A stretch of DNA of 64,000 nucleotides from Lactobacillus sp. CBA3605 (GCF_002970915.1 NZ_CP027190.1:2170001-2234000), one strand, 5' to 3'. Counted from the stretch's first letter, positions 9,586 through 19,402 are shown. Made by a program: numbers and translations. The notes: a model not told the origin generated them from the letters alone.

Positions 9586-10557
9586 ATGGTTGTTTTATGG
9601 AATTCAATTCAAAGTGTGCTAGTCGTTGTTCTAATTATGGTTTTAGGTTACGTGTTACGGCGGACCGGTTGGTTCTCAGATAGTTTTGCCGGCAACATTT
9701 CTAAATTCATTAAGAATATCGCGCTACCAGCGTCAATTTTCGTCTCAGTCCTTAGTCGGTTAACCCGGGGCCAGTTAGGTTCATTTTCGGGATATTTAGC
9801 CTATGCCTTCTTAGCGGTGATCATTGGTTATCTAATTGCCTTTGCCCTAGTTAAAATTATGCGGGTTCGACCTGGACGCAAGGGGATTTTCATTAATGCG
9901 ATTGTCAACGCCAATACAATCTTCATTGGGTTACCATTGAATATTGCCTTGTTCGGTGAGAATAGTATGACTTACTTCTTAGTTTATTATATTGTGAACA
10001 CCGTTTCGACTTGGGCTTTCGGGGTCTTCTTGATTTCGAATGATGATCCAACTAAGTCTAAGGAAAAGACCCACAATAAGATCGACTGGAAGAAAGTTAT
10101 CCCAATGCCACTAGTTGGGTTCTTGGTTGCCTTGGTCTTCTTACTACTCAATATCCCAGTATTAAAGGTGTCATTTATTAATTCAACTTTAACTTACGTG
10201 GGTAACTTAGTAACGCCATTATCCTTAATCTATATTGGGATTGTCTTGGCAGATGCTGGGTTAAAGAGTATTCACTTTGATCGTGATACGATTGTTGCTT
10301 TAATTGGTCGTTTCGTCTTATCACCAATCGTGATGATTTTAGTTATCATGGTTGCGGGTAATATTGGGGCAAGCTTCCCAACGATGGCCTCACAAACATT
10401 GATTGTTCAATCCGCAACACCAATGCTTGCGGTCTTGCCAATCTTAGCTAATGAAGCACATGGGGATGTCGAATACGCGACTAACATTGTTACAACTAGT
10501 ACCGTATTGTTCATTGTTGTTGTGCCAATCTTGATGTCTTTAATTCAATTTATCTAG
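9586..10557 (+). CDS. mleP: Malate permease, auxin efflux carrier (AEC) family
   Basis: Membrane transporter of 323 aa with about ten hydrophobic segments and the AEC-family central region (NANTIFIGLPLNIALFGE near residues 104-121). It lies 63 bases after malolactic enzyme with only a weak, distant AGGAAG before the ATG, and a terminator follows, so it is the second gene of the malolactic operon. It should exchange or import malate at the cytoplasmic membrane. Confidence 0.9.
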   Translation: MVVLWNSIQSVLVVVLIMVLGYVLRRTGWFSDSFAGNISKFIKNIALPASIFVSVLSRLTRGQLGSFSGYLAYAFLAVIIGYLIAFALVKIMRVRPGRKGIFINAIVNANTIFIGLPLNIALFGENSMTYFLVYYIVNTVSTWAFGVFLISNDDPTKSKEKTHNKIDWKKVIPMPLVGFLVALVFLLLNIPVLKVSFINSTLTYVGNLVTPLSLIYIGIVLADAGLKSIHFDRDTIVALIGRFVLSPIVMILVIMVAGNIGASFPTMASQTLIVQSATPMLAVLPILANEAHGDVEYATNIVTTSTVLFIVVVPILMSLIQFI

Positions 10558-10572
10558 TATTAAAAAATAATG

Positions 10573-10612
10573 AAAGAGCAGTCGCTATTAATTAGCGATT
10601 GCTCTTTTTTTA
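10573..10612 (+). terminator. Terminator of the malolactic operon
   Basis: AAAGAGCAGTCGCTA paired with TAGCGATTGCTCTTT (one G-U), AT-rich loop, T-run. Confidence 0.9.
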
Positions 10613-10713
10613 CTTTAATTTGTGAAAGACTGAAAATTGGTGATAATGACTAAAAGCTTTAAAACCGTGACTCGTCCTGATTCTAACTGCCTATTAGTTT
10701 AAATTGTACTGAA

Positions 10714-10747
10714 TTCACTTGACTATTCATGTGAAAATCAATAAAAT
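10714..10747 (+). promoter_or_regulatory. Promoter of the APC permease gene
   Basis: TTGACT at 10719-10724 and TAAAAT at 10742-10747, spacer 17. A short inverted repeat TTCAC/GTGAA (10714-10735) spans the -35 and part of the spacer and could be an operator. Confidence 0.6.
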
Positions 10748-10792
10748 GAACAACGTTACATTAATAAGAATTTAATTAGGAGGCAACACTAA

Positions 10793-12217
10793 ATGCGAGC
10801 GTCACAACGATTATTGGTTAAAAAATCAGTTAATCCGGCCAACTTCAATAAGGGCGGCCTAGCTAAAACGTTAAATGCTTTTAGTCTAACGATGATGGGA
10901 ATCGGTGCGATTGTCGGATCGGGTATTTTTATCACGCCGGGGATTATTGCGGCGAAGTATGCCGGACCGGCTGCGATGCTATCATTTGTGATTGCCGCAG
11001 TGGTCTGTTCCTTAGCAGCGTTATGCTATGCGGAATTTTCGTCAACTATTCCATTAGCGGGGAGTGCTTATACTTATGTTTATACGGTTTTTGGTGAATT
11101 TCTAGCGTGGATTTTAGGCTGGTCATTAATTTCGGAATATTTATTTGCGGTTTCTTCGGTGGCAGTTAGTTGGTCATCGTATTTTCAAAACTTATTAAGT
11201 GGTTTTGGCATTAAACTTCCCACGTTCTTATCTGCGGCGATTGGGACGGCTGGCGTTAAGCATGCTGGTTTTAACCTGATTGCTTTTGTGGTCGTCTTAG
11301 CAATTTCATTGTTGTTGGTTGGTGGCTTACAAGAATCGACCCGAGTTAATTCAATTATGGTTATTGTTAAAATTCTAGTCATTGTCTTATTTATTGGCGT
11401 CGCGATTTTCTTTATTCGCCCAGCAAATTATCACCCATTTATGCCACATGGCGTGCATGGTTTAGTTAAGGGGGCCTCATTGGCTTTTTATGCTTATATC
11501 GGCTTTGATGCCGTTTCAACAGCTTCTGAAGAGGTTAAAAATCCGAAACGTGATATGCCAATTGGCATTATTGGGTCGTTAGTGGTTGCATCAATCTTAT
11601 ATGTGGCGATGGCCGCGGTTTTAGTTGGTGTCGTTCATTATACGAAGTTAAACGTTGGCGATCCAGTGGCGTATGCGTTGAATATCATTCATCAGAATTG
11701 GGCTGCTGGGATTGTGTCGCTTGGAGCCGTTGTTGGTATGACAACTGTATTAATTGTGATGCTTTATGGTGGCACTCGTTTGCTATTTGCGATTAGTCGC
11801 GATGGGTTATTGCCTAAGGCGTTCAGGACTTTGAATCCACGAACGAAAGTACCTGTCAAAAGTACTTGGATTTTTGGTCTCATTGCTAGTATTTTTGCGG
11901 CTATTATTCCATTAGATAAAATTGCAGAATTAGTTAATATCGGGACCTTGTTTGCGTTTGCCATGGTTTCAATTGGGGTTATTTTCTTACGAAAACATGA
12001 AACTTTGCAACAAATCAATAGTTCGTTTAAGGTACCTTTTTACCCAGTATTGCCAATTGTATCATTTTTGGCCTGTATCTATTTAATGCTTAATTTACAA
12101 GCCTTTACGTGGAAGATGTTCGGTATTTGGCTGACAATTGGCCTAATAATTTACTTTACGTATAGTTTTCGGCATTCTAAGCTACGGGCTGATTTACGCG
12201 CTAAAGAGGCTAAATAA
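10793..12217 (+). CDS. APC-family amino acid permease
   Basis: Amino acid transporter of the APC superfamily, 474 aa with about twelve membrane segments. The N-terminal unwound-helix motif GIGAIVGSGIFITPG near residues 36-50 is the amine-binding signature. Similar proteins include the CAT/YfnA branch for cationic or branched amino acids, but substrate cannot be read from sequence. The start is ATG 10793 behind AGGAGG. It appears to be a single-gene unit with its own promoter and terminator. Confidence 0.9.
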   Translation: MRASQRLLVKKSVNPANFNKGGLAKTLNAFSLTMMGIGAIVGSGIFITPGIIAAKYAGPAAMLSFVIAAVVCSLAALCYAEFSSTIPLAGSAYTYVYTVFGEFLAWILGWSLISEYLFAVSSVAVSWSSYFQNLLSGFGIKLPTFLSAAIGTAGVKHAGFNLIAFVVVLAISLLLVGGLQESTRVNSIMVIVKILVIVLFIGVAIFFIRPANYHPFMPHGVHGLVKGASLAFYAYIGFDAVSTASEEVKNPKRDMPIGIIGSLVVASILYVAMAAVLVGVVHYTKLNVGDPVAYALNIIHQNWAAGIVSLGAVVGMTTVLIVMLYGGTRLLFAISRDGLLPKAFRTLNPRTKVPVKSTWIFGLIASIFAAIIPLDKIAELVNIGTLFAFAMVSIGVIFLRKHETLQQINSSFKVPFYPVLPIVSFLACIYLMLNLQAFTWKMFGIWLTIGLIIYFTYSFRHSKLRADLRAKEAK

Positions 12218-12245
12218 TTGGTGTTGGTGACTTGATTTTAAGGCT

Positions 12246-12276
12246 GGGCGTTTGGGATAAAATCCAAGCGCCTTTT
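12246..12276 (+). terminator. Terminator after the APC permease
   Basis: GGCGTTTGG paired with CCAAGCGCC (one G-U), loop GATAAAAT, followed by TTTT. Confidence 0.75.
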
Positions 12277-12307
12277 GGCCATGTGGTCGTTTTTGGGCAG
12301 GCACCCA

Positions 12308-12316
12308 TGCTATAAT
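12308..12316 (+). promoter_or_regulatory. Extended -10 promoter of the ECF S component gene
   Basis: TGCTATAAT, a perfect extended -10 (TGn + TATAAT), about 43 bases before the start codon. No good -35 at standard spacing. Confidence 0.55.
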
Positions 12317-12358
12317 TAGGATGATTAAAAATTGTGAAGTAGGGTTGAGGTGGCGTAG

Positions 12359-12946
12359 ATGAAACAACGTTCAAACGCTTATCATATTAGTGTACTAGCG
12401 GTGTTGATTGCAATTGTTATTATTCAAAATATCGTCCCTTTTTTTGGTTATATTCCAATTATGGGATTAAGTTTAACGACGATTCATGTTACGGTCATAA
12501 TTGCTGCCGTCGTCTTGGGACCGCGTGATGGCGCCATTATTGGCGGTGCTTGGGGCTTGCTGGATTGGATACGGGCATTTGTGGCACCGACTAGTCCGTT
12601 GGCACCTCTGGTATTTACAAATCCGTTAGTGTCAGTATTGCCCCGGATTCTGATTGGGGTCGTTGCTGGGTGGGTCTTTATCTGGTTTCGTCGTCGGCAA
12701 AAAACAACATTAGGGTTAACCCTAGCAGGGATTACGGGGGCTTTAACAAATACGCTATTAGTATTGGGGTTAATCGGCCTTTTATATCGGCAACAAGCAG
12801 CTGGCTTCTACCAAGTGGATCTTTCTAAGCTAATGCCATATTTATTAACGATTGTTGGGACTAATGGCGTACCGGAAGCTATTTTGGCGGGAATCTTAAC
12901 GCCATTAATTGGATTACCGTTGTTGCGATTCCGCCATGCAGACTAG
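12359..12946 (+). CDS. ECF transporter S component, substrate unknown
   Basis: Integral membrane protein of 195 aa with about six hydrophobic segments. It resembles vitamin-binding S components: the early segment with VPFFGYIPIMGLSLTTIHV, then GPRDGAIIGGAWGLLDW, where small residues face the EcfT groove. It should share the EcfA1A2T module encoded at the left edge of the window. The fold is close to pantothenate/CbrT-type S components, but no riboswitch is visible upstream that would name the vitamin. Confidence 0.8.
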   Translation: MKQRSNAYHISVLAVLIAIVIIQNIVPFFGYIPIMGLSLTTIHVTVIIAAVVLGPRDGAIIGGAWGLLDWIRAFVAPTSPLAPLVFTNPLVSVLPRILIGVVAGWVFIWFRRRQKTTLGLTLAGITGALTNTLLVLGLIGLLYRQQAAGFYQVDLSKLMPYLLTIVGTNGVPEAILAGILTPLIGLPLLRFRHAD

Positions 12947-12974
12947 TTGGTTCTACAAGTTAATTAGTTATCTA

Positions 12975-13017
12975 AAAAAACCAGTTAGAAGTCGCGTGAC
13001 TTCTAACTGGTTTTTGC
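12975..13017. terminator. Bidirectional terminator between convergent genes
   Basis: Perfect stem AAAACCAGTTAGAAGTC/GACTTCTAACTGGTTTT with A-run and T-run on both sides. It separates the ECF S gene (+) from the DUF2187-like gene (-). Confidence 0.9.
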
Positions 13018-13026
13018 TGGTTACGC

Positions 13027-13200
13027 CTAGACCGGTCGCACTTTTTTCTGACTAATAATAACTTTATCATGATATTTATCTGTGATGTCTGGATCAGTAC
13101 TGGTGAAGGTAATTAAATAGGCGTTCGTGTAGGCCTTCGCAATTTCACCAGTGTAGGGGTTACCATCTAAGCTAAAGGTGACTTTGGTTCCAATTTCCAT
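13027..13200 (-). CDS. Small DUF2187-like protein
   Basis: 57 aa from ATG 13200, preceded by an AAAAGGTG box; a longer in-frame extension to 13266 has no better start. The protein MEIGTKVTFSLDGNPYTGEI... followed by KVIISQKKVRPV looks like the small beta-barrel DUF2187/YkvS family of Firmicutes, of unknown function. It is soluble and has no cysteines. The family call is by eye. Confidence 0.65.
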   Translation of the reverse strand: MEIGTKVTFSLDGNPYTGEIAKAYTNAYLITFTSTDPDITDKYHDKVIISQKKVRPV

Positions 13201-13306
13201 CAAACCGCACCTTTTTTCTGAGTCTGTCGTTAATATAGCATGGTGGTTAATAATGTCAACCGGCACAGCTAAAAAAGCTGATTTTAAAAATAAAAGTTAA
13301 GATTGT

Positions 13307-13373
13307 TTGAATTTTCACTTATCACTTGCTATGATAAAGGCGAAGTTATTGGTTCCGCTTACTTTTTGGAACC
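13307..13373 (+). promoter_or_regulatory. Promoter and leader hairpin of cydA
   Basis: TTGAAT (13307-13312) and TATGAT (13330-13335, preceded by TGC) with a 17-base spacer. The transcript leader then holds a short hairpin GGTTCC/GGAACC (13351-13373) before the GGGGGG ribosome binding site. The TTTGAATTTTCAC stretch at the -35 partly resembles a Rex (redox) operator; that is only suggestive. Confidence 0.6.
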
Positions 13374-13402
13374 TAAATAGTCGCATTAAAGGGGGGACCA
13401 CC

Positions 13403-14842
13403 ATGAATTTAGGATTGAGTATTCTATCCTTAGCTCGTTTTCAGTTTGCGATGACGACGGTATTCCATTTTTTCTTTGTGCCATTATCGATTGGGTTAGC
13501 TTTAATCGTTGCCATTATGGAAACAATTTACGTCGTTAAAAAGGATGAATTATATAAACATATGGCGCAATTCTGGGGACGAATCTTTTTACTTAGCTTT
13601 GCCGTTGGCGTTGTTACTGGGATTATTCAAGAATTTCAATTTGGCATGAATTGGTCAGATTATTCACGGTTTATGGGTGATATTTTTGGCGCACCATTGG
13701 CAATCGAAGCGCTGGTTGCGTTCTTTATGGAGTCAACATTTATTGGTCTGTGGATGTTTGGTTGGGATCGATTCAATGCGGGGATTCATTGTGCATTCAT
13801 TTGGCTAACGGCCATTGGGACGATGATTTCAGCAATGTGGATTTTAGCTGCGAATAGTTTTATGCAAAATCCGGTTGGTTTTATGATTAATGCCAAAACG
13901 GGACGGGCTCAAATGACGAGTTTTTCAGCGGTTATTAAAAATCCACAATTATGGTATGAATTACCCCATGTGTTGTTTGGGGCTTTCGTAACCGGTGCCT
14001 TTGTTGTGGCGGGGATGGCCGCGTTTGGCTTGCTCAAAAAACGCAACGTTCAGTTCTTCCGCAAATCCATCACGATTAGTTTACTTGTTGGCCTGATTGC
14101 GACCATTGGGGTCGTTGGTATGGGCGATTTGCAAACTCGTTACATTATTAAAGAACAGCCGATGAAGTTTGCAGCGACTGAAGGCTTGTATAAGGATTCA
14201 GGATCACCGGCACCTTGGGCGATTATCGAGGGTTTAGACACCAAAAATCATCAAGCTAAATGGTCGATTGAAGTGCCATATGTTTTAGATATCTTGAGCT
14301 ATCATAAGTTAAGCGGAAATGTAAAGGGTCAAAACCGGTTGAATAAAGAATTACATGCTAAGTATGATCATAAATTTGGTAAAAGCATGAATTACTATGT
14401 GCCGGCCAAAACCTTATTCTGGAGTTTCCGGGTCATGGCAGTGTCTGGCGGACTATTTGCATTAATTGCGATTGTTGGCTTATTCTTTAATCGTGCCAGC
14501 TCAACGTTAATTGAACGGCAGCGGTGGTTCTTATGGGTCTTAGGAGTCTGTACATTCTTACCATTTGCCGCGAATACGGCGGGATGGTTCATTACTGAAT
14601 TAGGCCGTTATCCATGGGTTGTTTATGGGTTGTTAACGATTGCGGATGCGGTCTCACCAAATGTGAGTGTGGCATCGCTATTGATTTCAAATATTATTTA
14701 CTTCTGCTTATTCAGTGGCTTAGGGGTCGTCATGATTGTCTTATCACGGCGGACGTTACGTCAGGGTCCGGATGATTTGTTGCAAGCGGCCGATGATGCA
14801 CCATATGATCCATACGGCAAGGGGGCCTTCAGTCATGAGTAA
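13403..14842 (+). CDS. cydA: Cytochrome bd ubiquinol oxidase subunit I
   Basis: Subunit I of the bd-type quinol oxidase, which oxidises quinol and reduces oxygen to water at the membrane. 479 aa from ATG 13403 behind AAAGGGGGG; a long in-frame upstream extension is rejected because it lies across the promoter. Heme ligand candidates are H22 (FHFFFVP) and H189 (YELPHVLFG). The short Q-loop is typical of Gram-positive enzymes, and the GRYPWVVYG motif is near residue 406. It overlaps cydB by eight bases. Confidence 0.96.
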   Translation: MNLGLSILSLARFQFAMTTVFHFFFVPLSIGLALIVAIMETIYVVKKDELYKHMAQFWGRIFLLSFAVGVVTGIIQEFQFGMNWSDYSRFMGDIFGAPLAIEALVAFFMESTFIGLWMFGWDRFNAGIHCAFIWLTAIGTMISAMWILAANSFMQNPVGFMINAKTGRAQMTSFSAVIKNPQLWYELPHVLFGAFVTGAFVVAGMAAFGLLKKRNVQFFRKSITISLLVGLIATIGVVGMGDLQTRYIIKEQPMKFAATEGLYKDSGSPAPWAIIEGLDTKNHQAKWSIEVPYVLDILSYHKLSGNVKGQNRLNKELHAKYDHKFGKSMNYYVPAKTLFWSFRVMAVSGGLFALIAIVGLFFNRASSTLIERQRWFLWVLGVCTFLPFAANTAGWFITELGRYPWVVYGLLTIADAVSPNVSVASLLISNIIYFCLFSGLGVVMIVLSRRTLRQGPDDLLQAADDAPYDPYGKGAFSHE

Positions 14843-15830
14843 CTTACAATTCTTATGGTTTGTGTTAGTTGGCGTTTTATTTAGTGGGTTCTTCTTCTTA
14901 GAAGGATTTGACTTTGGGGTTGGGATGACGATTAAGAGTTTAGCCCAAACACGGCAAGAACGGGATGTCGTGATTCATACGATTGGTCCACACTGGGATG
15001 CTAACGAAGTCTGGTTGATCACTGCTGGTGGTGCCATGTTTGCGTCGTTTCCAATGTGGTATGCGTCATTGTTTTCTGGCTTTTATTTAATTCTGTTATT
15101 TATTCTGGTGGCCTTAATTATGCGTGGCGTCTCCTTTGAATTTCGGAGTCGGATGGCAACTGTTGCTGGCCGCAACTTTTGGGAATGGGCAGCCGCCATC
15201 GGCAGTTTTTGTGCCGCATTCTTGTTTGGCATGATGTTTACCGCACTTGTCAAAGGAATGCCCATTGATGCTAATGGCAATCTCACCGCCCACTTTACGG
15301 ATTACGTCAATCCGTTTACGTTAGTTGGTGGGGTGGCAGTGACCTTGCTGTGCTACTTACACGGCTTAAATTTTATTCGACTAAAGACGACAGGCACTTT
15401 ACGGCAGCGAGCGCTTCAGTGGGCTAAGCCCCTTTATTGGGTCTTGTTTGCTGGTGAGGTCTTGTTTGCAGTCTTACTTTATTTCAATACCGACTTCTTC
15501 GCGAAACGGCCGGTGTCAACATTGATTTTAGTAGTTGTCTTAGTAGCGTTGACGGTCTTAGCGACGTGGGGGGTATACGGCAATCACGAATGGCTGTCAT
15601 TTATCGGCAGTGGGTTATCATTGATTGATGTCGTGGTCTTATTGTTTAATGGCCTGTTCCCTCGGGTGATGGTTGCTAACAATGCGGCTCATAGCATTCT
15701 GATTAAAAATGCGTCGAACTCACCGTATACGCTGCATGTGATGACGATCATTACCTTAACGGTGTTACCGATTATGCTAGCTTACTTTATCTGGAGTTAT
15801 TGGGTATTTTATAAACGCTTAGCATCGTAA
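14835..15830 (+). CDS. cydB: Cytochrome bd ubiquinol oxidase subunit II
   Basis: Subunit II of the bd oxidase, 331 aa from ATG 14835 with about eight hydrophobic segments. The N-terminal FFFLEGFDFGVGMT and the segment HWDANEVWLITAGGAMFA near residue 55 are diagnostic of CydB. The start overlaps the cydA stop, implying coupled synthesis in equal amounts. A hairpin follows the stop before cydD. Confidence 0.96.
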   Translation: MSNLQFLWFVLVGVLFSGFFFLEGFDFGVGMTIKSLAQTRQERDVVIHTIGPHWDANEVWLITAGGAMFASFPMWYASLFSGFYLILLFILVALIMRGVSFEFRSRMATVAGRNFWEWAAAIGSFCAAFLFGMMFTALVKGMPIDANGNLTAHFTDYVNPFTLVGGVAVTLLCYLHGLNFIRLKTTGTLRQRALQWAKPLYWVLFAGEVLFAVLLYFNTDFFAKRPVSTLILVVVLVALTVLATWGVYGNHEWLSFIGSGLSLIDVVVLLFNGLFPRVMVANNAAHSILIKNASNSPYTLHVMTIITLTVLPIMLAYFIWSYWVFYKRLAS

Positions 15831-15844
15831 AAGTGGTTTGAATC

Positions 15845-15881
15845 AGATCGTGACTTAGTAATGAATAAGTCACGATCTTTT
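15845..15881 (+). terminator. Hairpin between cydB and cydD
   Basis: Perfect 13-bp stem AGATCGTGACTTA/TAAGTCACGATCT with only a short T-run (TTTT). It probably lowers, rather than stops, transcription into cydDC, which begins 29 bases later without a clear promoter of its own. Confidence 0.7.
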
Positions 15882-15909
15882 GTGATTTGTAAGTGAGGAG
15901 GGATGGTCA

Positions 15910-17646
15910 ATGTTTGATCCAGCACTATTTAAGCTCCCAGGCATGCGCCGACTTGCCGTGTTATTGACGGTGTTAGCGTTGCTTGAGGGCGTCTGTATTA
16001 TCATTCAGGCACAGTTTTTGGCGGTGGCGATTGTGGGCCTGTGGCAGCGCCAAGTGTTGACAATCGTCTTACAACCGATGCTGATTTTTGCTATTGCCTG
16101 GGTGGGCCGGCAATTGTTAGTGGTCATTAAGAATCATTTAATGTATCCACTGGTTGCCAAGACGACCGGTGATTTACGGCGTCAGGTCATGCAAAAGCTT
16201 TATCGCTTAGGCCCAAGCTATGTTGCTAAAATGGGTACGGGTAATGTGGTGACGACTGCCTTAGAGGGGATTGATAAAGTCCAGACGTATTTAATGTTGG
16301 TCGTTATTAAAGTGATTGATATGATGGTGATTCCCTGGGTGATTTTAATTTATATCGCCTTTTTACGCTGGCGGGAAGCTTTGTTTTTATTGGCTATTTT
16401 TCCATTAATTATTTTATTTATGATTATTCTCGGGTATGCGGCCCAGGCTAAAGCAGACCGCCAATATGCAGGTTATCAACGATTATCCAATCATTTTGTT
16501 GATACGTTACGAGGGCTACCGACGTTAAAACAGCTGGGCTTGAGTAAACGCTATGCCAAGAATGTGTATCAGGTAAGTGAAAGCTATCGCAAGCAAACGT
16601 TGGCGGTCATTAAGGTGGCCATGTTATCGACGTTTGCCTTGGATTTTTTCACGACGTTATCAATTGCAGTGGTCGCCGTCTTTTTAGGCTTTGGCTTAAT
16701 CAATGGCACGATTACCTTATTGCCGGCGCTAGTGATCTTAGTGTTAGCACCAGATTATTTTTTGCCCCTGCGAACGTTCGCTAATGACTATCATGCGACG
16801 TTAAATGGTAAGAATGCGCTTACCGCCGTTAAGACAATGCTAGCATTACCGTTACCGACGCAACAAGCCCAACTGGGCACGACGCCACTAACTTGGCAAG
16901 CAGATAGTACGTTAAGTTTGAAAGCTGTCAATTTTGGGTACACGACTGATCAGTTAACTCTAACGAATCTCGATTTTACGGCTAAAGGTTATCAGCGGAT
17001 TGGGATTATTGGGGCTTCAGGTTCTGGCAAGTCGACCTTGATTAAATTATTAGGCGGCTTTTTGACGCCTACCCCGAACCAAGGGACCTTGACAGTCAAT
17101 GGGCAACCGATTCCACATCTTGATCAGACCGCTTGGCAACAAAGTTTTTTCTATATTCCACAAAACCCGTATTTGTTCCATGCGACTGTGGCTGAAAACA
17201 TCGCTTTTTATCAACCACAGGCGACGCCGAGCGCAATCGCCCAAGCTGCTGAGCGAGCAGGCTTAACTACCTGGTTACAGACCTTGCCAGCGGGGGTGAA
17301 CACGCCAATTGGGGAAGGTGCACGGGGCGTCAGTGGCGGTCAAGCCCAACGGATTGCGTTGGCTCGGGCATTCTTAGATGATTCACGGAAGATTTTATTA
17401 TTTGATGAACCGACAGCGCATTTAGATATCGAAACTGAAGCCGCCTTAAAACAAACGATTTTGCCAGTATTTGATCAACATTTAGTCTTTTTTGCAACGC
17501 ATCGGTTACATTGGTTAAATCAAATGGATTATGTCTTGGTCTTGTCACATGGTCGTATTGTTGAACAAGGGGTGCCAGCGCAGTTAGCAACACACACCGG
17601 ACCGTATCAACGATTGTGGACCGAAATGGGAGGTGCGACCGAATGA
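15910..17646 (+). CDS. cydD: Thiol reductant ABC exporter, CydD subunit
   Basis: First half of the heterodimeric CydDC exporter that moves thiols or heme-related compounds out of the cytoplasm and is needed to assemble bd oxidase. 578 aa: an N-terminal six-helix membrane domain (about residues 10-300) and a C-terminal ATPase with Walker A GASGSGKST near 371, signature VSGGQAQR near 477 and Walker B LLFDEPTAH. In some lactobacillus annotations the two names are swapped (cydC first). The stop overlaps the next ATG by four bases. Confidence 0.93.
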   Translation: MFDPALFKLPGMRRLAVLLTVLALLEGVCIIIQAQFLAVAIVGLWQRQVLTIVLQPMLIFAIAWVGRQLLVVIKNHLMYPLVAKTTGDLRRQVMQKLYRLGPSYVAKMGTGNVVTTALEGIDKVQTYLMLVVIKVIDMMVIPWVILIYIAFLRWREALFLLAIFPLIILFMIILGYAAQAKADRQYAGYQRLSNHFVDTLRGLPTLKQLGLSKRYAKNVYQVSESYRKQTLAVIKVAMLSTFALDFFTTLSIAVVAVFLGFGLINGTITLLPALVILVLAPDYFLPLRTFANDYHATLNGKNALTAVKTMLALPLPTQQAQLGTTPLTWQADSTLSLKAVNFGYTTDQLTLTNLDFTAKGYQRIGIIGASGSGKSTLIKLLGGFLTPTPNQGTLTVNGQPIPHLDQTAWQQSFFYIPQNPYLFHATVAENIAFYQPQATPSAIAQAAERAGLTTWLQTLPAGVNTPIGEGARGVSGGQAQRIALARAFLDDSRKILLFDEPTAHLDIETEAALKQTILPVFDQHLVFFATHRLHWLNQMDYVLVLSHGRIVEQGVPAQLATHTGPYQRLWTEMGGATE

Positions 17647-19388
17647 AAAACTTTTTTACCACATTTCAACATGACACTTGGGTGATGCCGTACCTCCGGA
17701 AATATAAAAAATTACTAGCATTAACACTCTTTTTAGGCTTGATGACCTTTTTCTGTGGCTCGGCATTGATGTTTAATTCAGGCTATTTAATTAGTCGTGC
17801 GGCACAACGACCGGAAAATATTTTATTGATTTATGTCCCGATTGTCTTGACTAGAGCCTTCGGGATTGGTCGGCCAGCTTTTCGGTATGCGGAACGCATT
17901 ACGAGCCATAACTGGGTTTTAAGAATTGTCTCGGATTTTCGTAAGAAACTTTATCAAGCAGTGGCTAAACAAGCTGTCGCCATTCGCCAAAATTTTCAAA
18001 CCGGGGATGTCTTAAGTTTGTTGGCCGATGATATCGATCATATTGAAAATCTTTACTTGCGGACGGTTTTTCCGACGGTCATTGCGTGGACCATGTACGT
18101 GATAATTATCCTTGCGCTGGGCTACTTTAGCTGGTGGTTTGGGTTATTGATGTTAGTCTTACTAGGGTTAATCGTAGTGGTGATGCCTTTGTGGTCCGTC
18201 TTGATCAATGGCGCCCGGGAAACCAAAAGTCGTAAAGTTCAACAACAATTTTATACACAACTGACAGATTCGGTGATGGGGTTAAGCGACTGGGTGATTG
18301 CTGGGCGCCAAGCAGATTTTAATGCGCAGCAAACAGCGCCAATCGAGCAAATAGAAACGCTTCGGCAAGCGGATCATCAATTTCAATGGTGGCGTGATTT
18401 TACCATTCAATTATTGTTTGGTGTCATTTGCTTGGCCTTATTAGGGTGGAGTAGCTTGTATTGGACAACTAATGCGGCTAGCGTTAACTGGATTGCTGCT
18501 TTTGTGTTATCAGTCTTTCCATTAGTTGATGCGTTTCAGTCAGTTAGTCAAGGTGTCAGCGAATGGCCCAGCTATCAACGATCGATTCAGCGTGTTAATC
18601 AGCTGGATACGACGCCAACAGATGAGTCGCAACAAACGCAACTCACTGAACCATTCCAAACACTGCAGGTGGTCCAACTTGATTTTCAATATGACGCTAC
18701 TCAACCGGCTATTTTTAACCATTTAGATTTAACGTTGCAGGCCGGTGAAAAAGTGGCCTTACTGGGGCCTTCTGGTACTGGAAAGAGCACGTTACTTAAG
18801 CTGATTTTAGGTGATTTAACACCCAGTGCTGGGACTATCCAGTTAAATGATGTGCCGATTAGTCGCCTGCAAACATCGCGGGCCGCTTTGTTTGGCGTCT
18901 TAGACCAGCAGCCCTATCTGTTCAATACGAGTATTCTAAATAATGTGCGCATGGGGAATTTGCAGGCCACGGATGCGGCCGTTAAAGCGGCATTGGTTGC
19001 AGTGGAATTAGGACCATTAATCGATGCGTTACCAGCGGGAATGGCGACGCTAGTAGAAGAAGGCGGGACCCGGTTTTCTGGCGGTGAACGCCAACGGATA
19101 GCCCTGGCGCGTATCCTATTGCAAGATGCACCGATTATCATTTTGGATGAACCCACAGTTAGCCTAGATCCAATTACAGAAGCACACTTGTTAGCTACTA
19201 TTTTTCGGGTGTTACAAGATAAAACCATTCTCTGGGTGACCCATCATTTAGCCGGAATTGATTATGTCGATCAAGTGCGCTTTTTAGAAGCCGGGCAGTT
19301 CGATATGGCGGGGACACCTGCTGAATTATACGCAACAGCGCCGCGGTTTAAACGGTTGTATGATTTAGATCATGGTCGTGATGCTTGA
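17643..19388 (+). CDS. cydC: Thiol reductant ABC exporter, CydC subunit
   Basis: Second half of the CydDC exporter, 581 aa from ATG 17643, which overlaps the cydD TGA (ATGA). It has a membrane domain followed by an ATPase with Walker A GPSGTGKST near 378, signature FSGGERQRIALAR and Walker B IIILDEPTVS. Both halves carry full ATPase motifs, so neither site is visibly degenerate. It ends the cydABDC operon at a strong terminator. Confidence 0.93.
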   Translation: MKNFFTTFQHDTWVMPYLRKYKKLLALTLFLGLMTFFCGSALMFNSGYLISRAAQRPENILLIYVPIVLTRAFGIGRPAFRYAERITSHNWVLRIVSDFRKKLYQAVAKQAVAIRQNFQTGDVLSLLADDIDHIENLYLRTVFPTVIAWTMYVIIILALGYFSWWFGLLMLVLLGLIVVVMPLWSVLINGARETKSRKVQQQFYTQLTDSVMGLSDWVIAGRQADFNAQQTAPIEQIETLRQADHQFQWWRDFTIQLLFGVICLALLGWSSLYWTTNAASVNWIAAFVLSVFPLVDAFQSVSQGVSEWPSYQRSIQRVNQLDTTPTDESQQTQLTEPFQTLQVVQLDFQYDATQPAIFNHLDLTLQAGEKVALLGPSGTGKSTLLKLILGDLTPSAGTIQLNDVPISRLQTSRAALFGVLDQQPYLFNTSILNNVRMGNLQATDAAVKAALVAVELGPLIDALPAGMATLVEEGGTRFSGGERQRIALARILLQDAPIIILDEPTVSLDPITEAHLLATIFRVLQDKTILWVTHHLAGIDYVDQVRFLEAGQFDMAGTPAELYATAPRFKRLYDLDHGRDA

Positions 19389-19402
19389 TGTCAATTAGGT
19401 CA

